DNA of 49,152 bases from Clostridiaceae bacterium (GTDB lineage: Bacteria > Bacillota > Clostridia > Acetivibrionales > DTU013): assembly GCA_012519745.1 (NCBI GenBank), contig JAAYPO010000069.1, positions 1 through 49,152 of the forward strand, read 5' to 3'. A program made the position numbers and the translations under genes. The notes under the pieces were generated by a model, which saw nothing but the letters and a program-made list of their open reading frames with translations, did not search any database and was not told the DNA's origin. Numbering within the stretch: the first letter of the stretch is position 1; the number at the start of each line of letters is the position of its first letter. Positions 1 through 10,316 of the stretch are shown here, in pieces.

Positions 1-48
1 ATAATTTTACATTATTCGATAAAATATTTCAACATTATTATTTAATTG

Positions 49-753
49 TCACTCGAACTCCCGGAAACCCATCTTAAGCCAGGTCTGGAGATCTATCGTG
101 TTGTGGGCCTTGAGACCGCTGTCACGTTGGAAACGGTGAACAGCCTTTTTCAAGCCGTCCTCGTATATACCGTCCAAAGGACCGTTATAGTAACCCAGCT
201 GCTTAAGCCTGCGTTGTATGGCAAGAACATCAGCTCCCCTGTCACCGGGATTGATTTCATCGAAATGCCTTCCGAATGGTCCGAACTGGCCATTCACGAT
301 TACCACCTCGGTGCCGACGGATACAAGACTGTACAGCTCTGCTACATCCTCATTGAACATGCGTATACAGCCATGGCTGGCTGCGGATCCGATAGTCCCG
401 CTTTGCTTTGTGCCATGTATTCCGTATTTCCCCCAGGGTACATCCAGTCCCAGCCACCTGCCGCCAAAGCCTTCACCCCAGTCGCCCTTCTCCACTATCG
501 TCCAGCGGCCGAGAGGTGAGGGCAGCCCGGACTTTCCCGAGGCTATCCTGTACTCCTTCACACACTCATTGCCCTCAAGAAGGTACAATGTCTTATCCTC
601 TATTTCTATAAAAATAGTATATTCTACTTTTTCATTTAATATAGAAGCATCAGACAAAATTTCCTTTTTTACATCAATGAATACCTGCGTAATCGACAAA
701 ACCAAAACAACAGCCAGAAAATACATCAAACAAATACTGTGCTTGTTCAACAT
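49..753 (-). CDS. L,D-transpeptidase (YkuD) with C-terminal peptidoglycan-binding domain
   Basis: Probably an extracytoplasmic L,D-transpeptidase that makes or edits 3-3 peptidoglycan crosslinks. An N-terminal hydrophobic stretch (about residues 8-25) would anchor or export it. The YkuD domain (about 45-155) carries the HGT segment near residue 113 and the catalytic signature SHGCIRM, with Cys near 129. A PG_binding_1 domain follows (about 168-232: GDRGADVLAIQRRLKQLGYY). The ATG at 753 was chosen because GGGGG lies 5 nt upstream; a GTG at 759 is in frame but overlaps that site. It lies downstream of the GGDEF-EAL gene with a 64-base gap and no obvious terminator between, so co-transcription is possible. 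The stop is near the window edge, so its own terminator cannot be judged. Confidence 0.9.
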   Translation of the reverse strand: MLNKHSICLMYFLAVVLVLSITQVFIDVKKEILSDASILNEKVEYTIFIEIEDKTLYLLEGNECVKEYRIASGKSGLPSPLGRWTIVEKGDWGEGFGGRWLGLDVPWGKYGIHGTKQSGTIGSAASHGCIRMFNEDVAELYSLVSVGTEVVIVNGQFGPFGRHFDEINPGDRGADVLAIQRRLKQLGYYNGPLDGIYEDGLKKAVHRFQRDSGLKAHNTIDLQTWLKMGFREFE

Positions 754-817
754 TAGCACCCCCGCAATTTATCTATATGCGGAGGAAGTAAAAAAAATTA
801 AATGGGTATCTTCTCCT

Positions 818-2665
818 CTATCCGATGAGTTTGCTGAACTGTTCCTCTTCCAGGGGCCTGCTGAGCAGGTATCCCTGAAGGCAATCGCAATTTTGCTTCT
901 TTAGATACTCAAGCTGTTCGGCGTTTTCCACACCTTCTGCTATGACTGTTATGCCAAGGCTGTGGGCCAGCCAGATTATTGAGCCTATTATTTGATTTCC
1001 ATGGTCCGTCTCACCGATCCTGCTTACGAAAGTCCTGTCGATTTTTAGTGTGTCGATAGGCAGCATCTGAAGGTATTTCAATGAAGCGTACCCGGTGCCG
1101 AAATCATCGAGGGCTATGCTTATTCCCATTTCCCTGAGTTGATTCAGAGTATCTACGACCTTCTCGGGATATGAGATCAGTACAGATTCCGTTATCTCAA
1201 ACTCAAGATATTTGCTGTCGAACTGTGTATCCTGCAGAACTTTTTTGACCATTCTTAGAAAGGATGGCTGTACAATTTGTACCACCGATATATTTATTGT
1301 CAGCTTGAAATCCATCCTGCTTGCTTCCTGCATCTCTCTAAACCTGTGCATGACCGTTCTGAGTATCCATTCTCCGATTTCAATGATCAGGCCTGTCTCC
1401 TCTGCTATCGGAATAAACTGCGCCGGACTTACATGCCCAAGGCTCTCGGAATTCCATCTGCAAAGAGCTTCAAATCCTCTGATGCGTCCTGTATCACAAT
1501 AGTATTGCGGCTGGAAAACAAGGTAGAGCTCCTCATTGTTAACTGCGGATTTGAGCCCGTTCTCGATCCTGGATCTCTTCAGCAGACTTATTTGCATCTC
1601 ACTGCAGAAAAAGCTGATACCGTTCTTGCCGGACCTCTTTATGGAATGCATGGCTATGTCTGCATTTTTCAACAGGTCCTCCGTAGTCTCACCATCCACC
1701 GGGAAGATGGATATCCCAAAGCTGGCATTGATATAAAACTCCTTGTTATCACATGTACATACTTCAGCTATGGCTGATTTGAAGCTATCGGCATATTTGA
1801 GTATCTCATCACGGCTCAGCTCGCGCCGGACGATCAGAGCAAACTCATCACCACCCAGGCGCCCAACCACATCTCTTTCATCTACACCTTTTTTCAAACG
1901 CTCCGCTACTATCTGCAATATCTTGTCGCCGATCTGATGACCCATCAGGTCATTGACCTCTTTAAAATTATCGATGTCTATATAAATAAATGAAAATCCG
2001 GTGTTGTTGATGCCGGAATAGTGGATGAGCATGTCCAGCTTTTTTATTATCATCTTCCTGTTGGGCAGTCCTGTCAGAGTATCATAAAAGGCCATGTACT
2101 CAAGCTGCTTCTTGTTTTCGTTCATCAATCGGTTGTATTTTACAAGCTGCTCATTCTGCTTGCTCATTTTATCCTGGGAAGCTGATATCTCTTCATACAA
2201 AGAGGTTATCTCCTCCTTTTGCTCCGACAGCCTCTTAAAATAACTGAGCAAGCCCTTCTTATAATAGTAGATGACAATGCAAATAATGATAGAGCCAAAA
2301 TATGAAATGATTCCAGACAAAGCGTAAAGCTCACCTGTATAAATGATACCAAACAGGGCAAAGACGATTCCTGTCAGATTCAGCAGAATAGCCGCTATCA
2401 TCCCCTTTTTTCTGGTACTGATCGTCAGGTAGGCAGAAAAAAGTATCTGTGCCTGAGATACGATACCACTAAAATCATGATTGCTCAAGACCATTCCAAA
2501 AAGCTTCATCTGCTCTGTGCTGTGTGTTGAAATATCTCTAAGAAAAAATGACAGGGCTATGTAGAAAGCCGAACAAACGGCGATCATGATCCATTCGCTT
2601 GCCGGACTTTTTTCGGTCATGCTTATGTCAGTCGGCTGAACATCAGTATTTCTGCTTATATGCAT
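818..2665 (-). CDS. Membrane-bound GGDEF-EAL cyclic-di-GMP protein
   Basis: A 615-residue cyclic-di-GMP turnover protein. About four hydrophobic segments occupy residues 25-135, then a coiled-coil linker (145-190), a GGDEF domain (190-355) with an intact GGDEF at 271-275, and an EAL domain (365-615). The inhibitory RxxD I-site is missing: the four residues at its place read DERD. The EAL domain keeps EALCR (399-403), Asn near 458, Glu near 490, DDFGTGY (520-526), KIDR (541-544), EGVE (577-580) and QGYL (597-600), so it should hydrolyse c-di-GMP. GGDEF could be a cyclase or a GTP-sensing regulatory domain. The ATG start has an AGAGG site and its own promoter upstream. The N-terminal membrane part is of unknown type and may sense an input. 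Confidence 0.92.
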   Translation of the reverse strand: MHISRNTDVQPTDISMTEKSPASEWIMIAVCSAFYIALSFFLRDISTHSTEQMKLFGMVLSNHDFSGIVSQAQILFSAYLTISTRKKGMIAAILLNLTGIVFALFGIIYTGELYALSGIISYFGSIIICIVIYYYKKGLLSYFKRLSEQKEEITSLYEEISASQDKMSKQNEQLVKYNRLMNENKKQLEYMAFYDTLTGLPNRKMIIKKLDMLIHYSGINNTGFSFIYIDIDNFKEVNDLMGHQIGDKILQIVAERLKKGVDERDVVGRLGGDEFALIVRRELSRDEILKYADSFKSAIAEVCTCDNKEFYINASFGISIFPVDGETTEDLLKNADIAMHSIKRSGKNGISFFCSEMQISLLKRSRIENGLKSAVNNEELYLVFQPQYYCDTGRIRGFEALCRWNSESLGHVSPAQFIPIAEETGLIIEIGEWILRTVMHRFREMQEASRMDFKLTINISVVQIVQPSFLRMVKKVLQDTQFDSKYLEFEITESVLISYPEKVVDTLNQLREMGISIALDDFGTGYASLKYLQMLPIDTLKIDRTFVSRIGETDHGNQIIGSIIWLAHSLGITVIAEGVENAEQLEYLKKQNCDCLQGYLLSRPLEEEQFSKLIG

Positions 2666-2715
2666 CCAATACCTCTCGCTTTATATGATTTTGCACTCCA
2701 ACCGCTTACATTTAC

Positions 2716-2745
2716 ATTATACCAATATTTATTTACATAATGCAA
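2716..2745 (-). promoter_or_regulatory. SigA-type promoter for the GGDEF-EAL gene
   Basis: On the minus strand TTGCAT (2740-2745) is followed after 18 nt by TATAAT (2716-2721), preceded by TGG, i.e. an extended -10. Transcription would start near 2708, about 43 nt before the ATG. This separates the gene from the amino acid operon upstream. Confidence 0.65.
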
Positions 2746-2779
2746 TAATGCCTTCATAAACGGTTATGCGCATACTGCA

Positions 2780-3055
2780 TCACTTCCTCATTTCACTGCC
2801 GCTTAGCAGTATCTCGAATTTATCGAACCAGACCTTCTCCATGAACTGCTCAGATGTAAAAAATGTTTTTCTAAAATTGGCGAGCTCCTTGGTGTTTTTT
2901 TTCAGCCAAAGAGGGACCGGTATCTCAAGAGCAGCACAAAGCTCCAAAAGACAAGCCTCCAGCTTGTCCCTGAAGCTGTGCTCGCTGTCATTATCTTCTG
3001 AGGTGCTTTCCCTCACTATCCTTCCTTCGACCAGAAGCTTACCGTTGAGTGTCAA
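2780..3055 (-). CDS. Small conserved-looking protein at the end of the ilv-leu-cim operon
   Basis: A 91-residue, soluble, charged protein that I do not recognise. It starts with TTG at 3055, supported by AAGGCGG about 7 nt upstream, and follows cimA by 40 nt on the same strand, so it is likely the last gene of the branched-chain operon. The sequence has an N-terminal short beta-like part (LNGKLLVEGRIV), an acidic stretch, then mostly amphipathic helices with Trp and Phe residues. No cysteine motif, membrane segment or signal peptide is visible. It could be a regulator or an assembly partner of the pathway, but that is only suggested by position. Confidence 0.6.
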   Translation of the reverse strand: MTLNGKLLVEGRIVRESTSEDNDSEHSFRDKLEACLLELCAALEIPVPLWLKKNTKELANFRKTFFTSEQFMEKVWFDKFEILLSGSEMRK

Positions 3056-3095
3056 TTATATTCCGCCTTTCACATTTTCTAGCCAAAGCGCATGG

Positions 3096-4658
3096 CTATA
3101 TGCTGCCCAGCTTATATTCTATAGAATCGACCAATGCCTTCCAGCTGGCTTCGATTATATCTGTTGATACGCCGATGGTCGTCCATACTTCGCTGCCGTC
3201 AGTGGACTCTATCAGTACCCTTACCCTTGCTGCCGTAGCTGCAGTTGAATCGAGCACTCTTACCTTGTAGTCCGTCAATTTCATCTCATGTATTTCCGGA
3301 TAGAATCTTGACAACGCCTTTCTTACAGCGTTATCCAGTGCATTTACAGGACCGTCGCCCTCTGCTGCCGTTATTTCTTCCTGATCTCCCACCTTGACCT
3401 TTATCATTGCGGATGAATTGCGCTCATTGGCTTTAGCGGGCTCGTTGACGATAACCTTGAAGTCCTTGAGTTCAAAGGATGGCTTGTATTTACCGAGTAT
3501 TCTTCTCACGATCAGCTCAAAGGAGCTTTCAGCGCCTTCATACTGGTATCCCTCATGTTCCATTTCCTTAAGCTTTTCAAGTATGAGCCTGGTTTCAGGC
3601 GAATCCTTTGTTATATGAGGAGCAACATTCCTGACCATGCTCAACACAGCACTTCTGCCCGCTACCTCTGACATGAGGAATGTTCTTTCGTTCCCGACAA
3701 GTCCGGGATCCATCAGTTCATATGCCGCCGAATTCTTTACGACTGCATCGGCATGCATGCCTGCCTTGTGGGCAAACGCTGATTTGCCGACATACGGCGC
3801 TCTCTCGTCATGGATCACATTGGCTATTTCACTTACTGCGCGGGCTACAGTAGTCATTTCTGTCATATTCTCCTCTGGTATACAGCTGCATTCCATTTTC
3901 AGCTGTAATGTCGGTATGATAGAGCAAAGGTTGGCGTTTCCGCACCTTTCTCCAAAACCATTTATAGTGCCCTGTACCTGTGTCGCTCCTGCCTGGACAG
4001 CCATAATGGTCCCTGCCACCGCCATGCCGATATCATTATGTGTATGGATACCGATCGGGATATCGAACTTGGCGACGACCTTCCCGGTGATATCATAAAT
4101 ATCCATTGGCAGACATCCGCCCTTGGTGTCGCACAGACAAAGACTGTCCGCACCGGCCTCCGCCGCAGCCTCCAATGTCTCCATGGCATATACGGGGTCG
4201 GAAAAATAGCCGTCGAAAAAGTGTTCGGCATCGTATACTACTTCCTTGCCCTGATCCTTGAAATACTTGACTGTATCAAATATCATCCTGATATTTTCCT
4301 CGAGAGTCGTCTTGAGGATATCGGTGACCTGGAAATCCCATGACTTGCCGAATATGACCACCGCATCAGTACCTGCCCTGAGCAAAGATCTGACATTGGC
4401 ATCCTCCTCTACAGGGATCCCGACTCTTCTGGTACTGCCAAAGGCGATGAGCTTGGCATGCTGAAACTTTATCTTCCCTGCCCTCTCGAAGAATTCCAGA
4501 TCCTTTGGATTTGATCCGGGATTGCCTGCCTCGATATAGGCAACGCCAAGTGAATCCAGCCTTTTAACTATTTTCAGTTTATCCTCCACCGTATATGAAA
4601 TCCCCAGCGCCTGTGCTCCGTCTCTCAGCGTGGAATCCAGTACTACGATTTTTTTCAT
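3096..4658 (-). CDS. cimA: (R)-citramalate synthase
   Basis: A 520-residue acyltransferase of the isopropylmalate/citramalate synthase family. It should condense pyruvate and acetyl-CoA to citramalate, opening the threonine-independent route to 2-oxobutyrate and isoleucine. The HMGL-like TIM barrel (1-270) begins with [20 protein letters not shown] and carries the metal-binding [12 protein letters not shown] segment and the [15 protein letters not shown] stretch. The C-terminal LeuA dimerisation/allosteric domain spans about 390-515. It is more like the CimA branch (long, [17 protein letters not shown]) than the neighbouring leuA, which has [10 protein letters not shown]. Its ATG overlaps the leuA stop by 4 nt (ATGA), indicating translational coupling; GGGAG lies upstream. 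Substrate choice is inferred from subfamily features, not proven. Confidence 0.88.
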   Translation of the reverse strand: MKKIVVLDSTLRDGAQALGISYTVEDKLKIVKRLDSLGVAYIEAGNPGSNPKDLEFFERAGKIKFQHAKLIAFGSTRRVGIPVEEDANVRSLLRAGTDAVVIFGKSWDFQVTDILKTTLEENIRMIFDTVKYFKDQGKEVVYDAEHFFDGYFSDPVYAMETLEAAAEAGADSLCLCDTKGGCLPMDIYDITGKVVAKFDIPIGIHTHNDIGMAVAGTIMAVQAGATQVQGTINGFGERCGNANLCSIIPTLQLKMECSCIPEENMTEMTTVARAVSEIANVIHDERAPYVGKSAFAHKAGMHADAVVKNSAAYELMDPGLVGNERTFLMSEVAGRSAVLSMVRNVAPHITKDSPETRLILEKLKEMEHEGYQYEGAESSFELIVRRILGKYKPSFELKDFKVIVNEPAKANERNSSAMIKVKVGDQEEITAAEGDGPVNALDNAVRKALSRFYPEIHEMKLTDYKVRVLDSTAATAARVRVLIESTDGSEVWTTIGVSTDIIEASWKALVDSIEYKLGSI

Positions 4659-6199
4659 ATTGTCTCCCTTCCATCCGCGGCACCCTTGCCATGATCGTTT
4701 ACTACCCTGTTGATGGCATTTATATATGCCTTTACGCTGGCTTCAATAACGTCGGTACTAACTCCCCTTCCAACGTATATCTTGTTGTCCTTCATAACTC
4801 TCACTGTAGCTTCACCAAGGGCATCAGTACCCTCCGTCACTCCCTTGAGGCTGTAATCCTGCAGCTCCATCTCGAAGCCCACAGTTCTCTCGACGGCCTT
4901 GAATGCCGCATTTACAGGTCCGTCACCGGTGGCAGCTTCCATCACCGGTTCTCCATTTTTAAACATGCTCACAGTGGCAGTGGCAATAACCTTGTTTCCG
5001 CTGTTGATCTGGAAGCTGTCAAGCTTGTAGACCTCATCGACCTCCGATACCTTTTCTCCGGCAAGAGCCTCTATATCCCTATCAGTGACAGTCTTTTTCT
5101 TATCGGCAAGCTCCTTGAACTTCTCAAAAGCCCTGGTGATCTCTTCTGCCGTCAGATTATATCCCATTTCCTTGAGCCTCTCCTCAAATGCATGCCTTCC
5201 GGAGAGCTTGCCCAGTATCATCCTGTTTTGAGAAAGTCCGATGGATTCCGGCGTCATGATCTCATAGGTGCTTTTTTCGGCCAATACTCCATGCTGGTGT
5301 ATCCCCGATTCATGTGCAAACGCATTAGCTCCCACAATTGCCTTGTTTGGAGGCAGCGCTACTCCGGTCAGATTGCTGACGAGCTTGCTGGTCCTGTATA
5401 TCTGCTTTGTTTTAATATTGTGTGCCATCTCGCCATAATAGTCTTTTCTGGTCTGCAGACCCATTATCAGCTCTTCCATCGATGCATTTCCGGCTCTCTC
5501 ACCAAGTCCATTTATGGTGCATTCCACCTGTGTCGCCCCATTCCTCACAGCTGCCAGTGAATTTGCAACAGCCAGACCAAGGTCATTGTGGCAATGAACA
5601 CTTATATCAGTTTTATCGATACCACTTACATTTTCCTTTATACCTTTAATAACAAGGCCGAATTCCTCGGGAGATGCATAGCCTACGGTATCCGGGATAT
5701 TTACCACAGTCGCCCCTGCCTTTATCACTTCCTCAAGTACCTTGTACAGAAACTCAGTCCTGGTCCTGCTGGCATCTTCCGCTGAAAATTCTACATCACC
5801 GCAATATTTTTTCGCGTACTTCACCATTGCCACAGCACGCTCAAGCACCTGTTCCTCCGACATCTTCAGTTTATATTTTATGTGTATATCAGAGGTTGCA
5901 ATAAATGTGTGTATCCGTGGACTTTCGGCATGACACAAAGCCTCCCATGCCCTGTCGATATCCTTTTCAACAGCCCGGCTGAGGCTGGCAATAGATGCAC
6001 CCTTTACATTTTCGGCAATGGTCTTTACCGCCATGAAATCTCCGGGTGAAGCAATAGCAAAACCCGCTTCGATGACATCAACTCCAAGCTTGACCAGCTG
6101 GCGAGCTATTTCAAGCTTTTCCTGTATGTTCAGGCTGACCCCGGGAGTTTGCTCCCCGTCTCTCAATGTTGTGTCGAATATTTTTATCCGTGCAGACAT
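4655..6199 (-). CDS. leuA: 2-isopropylmalate synthase
   Basis: First committed step of leucine synthesis: 2-oxoisovalerate plus acetyl-CoA to 2-isopropylmalate. The 514-residue protein has [15 protein letters not shown] at the start, the metal-binding [14 protein letters not shown], and the [15 protein letters not shown] segment, followed by linker and a C-terminal LeuA allosteric domain (about 385-505), where leucine feedback normally acts. The ATG is preceded by AAGGAGG at good spacing. It follows ilvC after 93 nt. That gap holds a GC-rich hairpin (about 6248-6264, GGCGG/CCGCC) without a T-run, which may be an mRNA processing or stability element rather than a terminator. leuB, leuC and leuD are not in this cluster. 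Confidence 0.93.
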   Translation of the reverse strand: MSARIKIFDTTLRDGEQTPGVSLNIQEKLEIARQLVKLGVDVIEAGFAIASPGDFMAVKTIAENVKGASIASLSRAVEKDIDRAWEALCHAESPRIHTFIATSDIHIKYKLKMSEEQVLERAVAMVKYAKKYCGDVEFSAEDASRTRTEFLYKVLEEVIKAGATVVNIPDTVGYASPEEFGLVIKGIKENVSGIDKTDISVHCHNDLGLAVANSLAAVRNGATQVECTINGLGERAGNASMEELIMGLQTRKDYYGEMAHNIKTKQIYRTSKLVSNLTGVALPPNKAIVGANAFAHESGIHQHGVLAEKSTYEIMTPESIGLSQNRMILGKLSGRHAFEERLKEMGYNLTAEEITRAFEKFKELADKKKTVTDRDIEALAGEKVSEVDEVYKLDSFQINSGNKVIATATVSMFKNGEPVMEAATGDGPVNAAFKAVERTVGFEMELQDYSLKGVTEGTDALGEATVRVMKDNKIYVGRGVSTDVIEASVKAYINAINRVVNDHGKGAADGRETI

Positions 6200-6292
6200 A
6201 TAAAAACCTCCTTAGATACCATATAAATCTCATATTCATAAATATCCGGCGGTACTCTCCCGCCTTTTCTCTTTTATACCGCTTATGCCTTG

Positions 6293-7805
<1,513 letters not shown>

Positions 7806-7904
7806 ATTGCTTTACTCCTTTCAAGTCTTAAACTGCGCATACACTGCACATATTTCTTTCATATAATAAAATCATTCTATAAATGATCTGTATTATCTGA
7901 CTGC

Positions 7905-9545
7905 TCATAATGTGGGTTCCATCGGGTCCACCATGCACTCCAGCAAATAGGGCCCTTTTGTACCCGTCATGCGTTCAAGTGCCGGTCTGATCTCATCATT
8001 GGAGCATATCTTCTCACCTCTGAAGCCATATGCCGCAGCCAGTGCCGTAAAATCAGGATTGCTGTCAAGGCATACCTGAGAATATCTGCCTGAATGCTTT
8101 GTCAGCTGTAGTTCCCGGACCATGCCCAGACGGCAGTTGTTAAACAGCACTATCTTGACATCTATATCGTGCTGCTTCATCGTACCGAGCTCCTGCATGG
8201 ACATCTGGAAGCTTCCGTCACCACTAATCACTACTACCGGCACATCGGGCCTGCCGATCTTGGCTCCTATGGCTGCGGGCAGCCCGTATCCCATTGTTCC
8301 AAGGCCGCCGGAGGTGATGAACGTTTTGGGCATGCGCACCTGAAGATTGTTTGCAGCCCATATTTGATTCTGTCCGACCTCTGTCGTCACAACAGCTTCT
8401 TCCGGCAGGAAGTCTGCCAGCATGGACAGCAGATACTTGGGGTCGATATATCCTGTGTCTTTGTGCTTACCTCTTTCTGCAGCAGCCTTCTGTTGGACTT
8501 TCAGTCTCTTTTCAGCTGCTTCACACAGCCATTCCTTATCCTCAGAAGCTTTGACATATCCAAGCAAATCTTTTAACGTCAGTTTAAGATCTCCCACCAG
8601 CGGGATGGATACGTCGATATTTTTCCCGATCTCAGCCGGGTCCACATCGATGTGTATTATCCTGGCCCTCTTCGCTAGTGTGCTCGCTGCGCCGATAGCC
8701 CTGTCCCCGACCCTGGCACCCAGTATCAGTACAAGGTCTGCATGATGCAGCGCACTGTTGGCTGCCTGGCTGCCATGGGTACCCACCATTCCGAAATGGA
8801 GCGGGTGGGCTGACGGTATTGCTCCGATCCCCATCAACGTCGTGACAACCGGTATGTTTCTTTTTTCAGCAAGCTCCAGCATCTCCCCTGCAGCATTTGC
8901 CGCGATCACTCCGCCTCCTGCACATATGACCGGCTTCTTTGCCTCCTCAAGTGCGGCTGCAGCCTTCTTTATCTGCATCGGATGTCCCTTTACGGTGGGC
9001 TTGTATCCCTTGATCTCAACTGCCTTAGGGGACTGAAATTCAAATACGCTGTTTTGTACATCGATGGGTATATCGATCACCACAGGACCCGGTCTTCCCG
9101 TAGCGGCGATATGGAAGGCCTCCTTTATGATCCTGGGAAGCTCACCGGCTGCTTTTACAAGGTAGCTGTGCTTGGTGAATGGTGCCGCAGAACCTGTTAT
9201 ATCCGCTTCCTGGAACGCATCGGTGCCTATCATGTCACTTCTGACCTGGCCTGTGATCGCTATGATGGGGATGCTGTCCATATATGCATTTGCGATCCCG
9301 GTGATCAGATTTGTTGCCCCGGGTCCGGAAGTGGATACGCAAACACCCGGCTTTCCTGTAACTCGCGCATATCCGTTGGCTGCATGAGCAGCACCCTGCT
9401 CATGGCGTGTGAGTATATGTCTTATGCGGCTGTTCAGCAATGCATCATAAAACGGCGAGATCGCAGCGCCGGGATATCCGAATATGGTATCGGTACCCTC
9501 AAGCTCAAGGGCTTTTATAATAGCTTCCGCTCCTGTTATCTTCAT
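7905..9545 (-). CDS. ilvB: Acetolactate synthase large (catalytic) subunit
   Basis: ThDP-dependent enzyme that joins two pyruvates to acetolactate, or pyruvate and 2-oxobutyrate to acetohydroxybutyrate. Visible elements: FGYPGAAISPFYDAL, the catalytic Glu in TRHEQGAAHAANGYAR, the FAD/central domain, and the ThDP-Mg motif GDGSFQMSMQEL followed by FNNCRLGMVRELQ. The start at 9545 (MKITGAEA) follows GGAGGG by 4 nt and matches the usual start of the family, giving 546 residues. The reading frame stays open for 32 more codons upstream, but these lie inside the T-box terminator and leader. First gene of the ilvBNC-leuA-cimA operon; expression should depend on leucyl-tRNA charging through the leader. 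Confidence 0.95.
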   Translation of the reverse strand: MKITGAEAIIKALELEGTDTIFGYPGAAISPFYDALLNSRIRHILTRHEQGAAHAANGYARVTGKPGVCVSTSGPGATNLITGIANAYMDSIPIIAITGQVRSDMIGTDAFQEADITGSAAPFTKHSYLVKAAGELPRIIKEAFHIAATGRPGPVVIDIPIDVQNSVFEFQSPKAVEIKGYKPTVKGHPMQIKKAAAALEEAKKPVICAGGGVIAANAAGEMLELAEKRNIPVVTTLMGIGAIPSAHPLHFGMVGTHGSQAANSALHHADLVLILGARVGDRAIGAASTLAKRARIIHIDVDPAEIGKNIDVSIPLVGDLKLTLKDLLGYVKASEDKEWLCEAAEKRLKVQQKAAAERGKHKDTGYIDPKYLLSMLADFLPEEAVVTTEVGQNQIWAANNLQVRMPKTFITSGGLGTMGYGLPAAIGAKIGRPDVPVVVISGDGSFQMSMQELGTMKQHDIDVKIVLFNNCRLGMVRELQLTKHSGRYSQVCLDSNPDFTALAAAYGFRGEKICSNDEIRPALERMTGTKGPYLLECMVDPMEPTL

Positions 9546-9590
9546 ATCATCCCTCCGTTTCCTGTGATACTCCATCAGACCCAAATTATT

Positions 9591-9631
9591 AAAAAAACCC
9601 TCGTCAACTGCATTGCTGCAGGGACGAAGGG
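9591..9631 (-). terminator. Regulated intrinsic terminator of the T-box leader
   Basis: CCCTTCGTC (9623-9631) pairs with GACGAGGG (9598-9605) with one bulge. An inner CTGCA/TGCAG stem with a GCAA loop caps it, and seven T residues follow (9591-9597). The antiterminator would use the adjacent T-box sequence at 9642-9655. Uncharged tRNA-Leu should prevent termination. Confidence 0.88.
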
Positions 9632-9865
9632 TATGATCCAACGTGGTACCACCCTGATTCGGCAGGCATAAGCCTACCCTCGGTAAGTACTGGTGTACTT
9701 GACTGTAACGCAGTCTGCGTCATCATCTGGGATAAATCTTCAATGATGAAGCTCCGGAATGAGCTATACACAGTTCCTGTGCACCGGCTTGCACCACCCG
9801 CCGGCTCTCTCTGCCACTTTGGTCCTGTCTTCTTTCCTTCATCGCACTGCCCTGTTCAAAATGAT
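9591..9865 (-). ncRNA. T-box riboswitch, probable tRNA-Leu (CUC specifier)
   Basis: Leader of the ilvB operon on the minus strand. Stem I closes with GATGAAG (9837-9843) pairing CTTCATC (9745-9751). Above it are AGAGAG (about 9805-9812), an apical stem CCGG/CCGG (9801-9804 and 9784-9787), and the candidate specifier CTC at 9761-9763 followed by ATTCCGGAGC, in the usual place just above the stem I base. The T-box sequence AGGGTGGTACCACG is at 9642-9655, next to a terminator. CUC reads leucine, which fits an operon containing leuA. An alternative ATC triplet at 9745-9747 is part of the stem I base and less likely. Confidence 0.92.
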
Positions 9866-9873
9866 TGTATAAT

Positions 9874-9902
9874 ATTGTATCAGCACAACAGAGCAGTGTC
9901 AA
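9874..9902 (-). promoter_or_regulatory. Strong SigA-type promoter of the ilv-leu-cim operon
   Basis: TTGACA (9897-9902), 17-nt spacer, TACAAT (9874-9879) on the minus strand, one base from full consensus. The start would be near 9867, immediately ahead of T-box stem I. Confidence 0.85.
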
Positions 9903-9966
9903 CTAAATTTTTATCCTTTATTGCCCATTTTACACGCGCTTTTTTATGCTTTTTTGCAATAATGTT

Positions 9967-10308
9967 CTACAGGTATATCCTCTCGTTGGTATTTCCTTCG
10001 AATTTACCTATACTGTACCCATAGCAAAATGACTGCCTCATGCTTACCACGATCAGTGCCTTCAGGTACTCTCTTTCCTCCTTGTTCAGCCCTCTGTCCA
10101 TCATCTCTATAAAATTCTTTGTTTTCTCTGCCGCAATCAGCTTGATTGCCTCTCTGGTACCCGAAAGGTCTCCATTGAGCTTTTCTCTTGCCTGCTTCAA
10201 ATATAGCTTCAGCATTTTTTCAAAGTCCAGCCTGTTCCCGGTCGTGCCTGCCATTTGAGCCACCTCCTGCATGTATTCAGGAGTAAGTGTTGCCAATTTA
10301 TAGCGCAA
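9967..10308 (-). CDS. Helical protein of unknown function, downstream of htrA
   Basis: A 113-residue, soluble, mostly helical and highly charged protein. I do not recognise the family. It begins with TTG at 10308, 8 nt after the htrA stop; the possible ribosome site AAGG overlaps that stop codon, so translation may be coupled to htrA. The middle is rich in Lys/Glu/Arg helices (FEKMLKLYLKQAREKLNGDL); the C-terminal part has a conserved-looking SMRQSFCYGYSIGKFEG segment with a single Cys. No membrane segment is present. Position suggests a role tied to the protease, without direct support. The start is uncertain because there is no nearby ATG before codon 13. Confidence 0.6.
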   Translation of the reverse strand: MRYKLATLTPEYMQEVAQMAGTTGNRLDFEKMLKLYLKQAREKLNGDLSGTREAIKLIAAEKTKNFIEMMDRGLNKEEREYLKALIVVSMRQSFCYGYSIGKFEGNTNERIYL

Positions 10309-10316
10309 AATATACG

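Noticed and set aside
4595-5560. 321-codon plus-strand open frame
   Set aside because: Antisense to leuA and cimA, whose products are clearly recognisable; no homology or ribosome site.
6248-6264. GC-rich hairpin between ilvC and leuA
   Set aside because: No T-run follows, so not called a terminator; leuA has a perfect ribosome site just downstream.
9546-9641. 32-codon N-terminal extension of ilvB
   Set aside because: It lies across the T-box terminator; the GGAGGG-supported ATG at 9545 fits the family start.
9745-9747. ATC (Ile) as T-box specifier
   Set aside because: This triplet is paired in the stem I base with GATGAAG; the CTC above it is in the specifier position.
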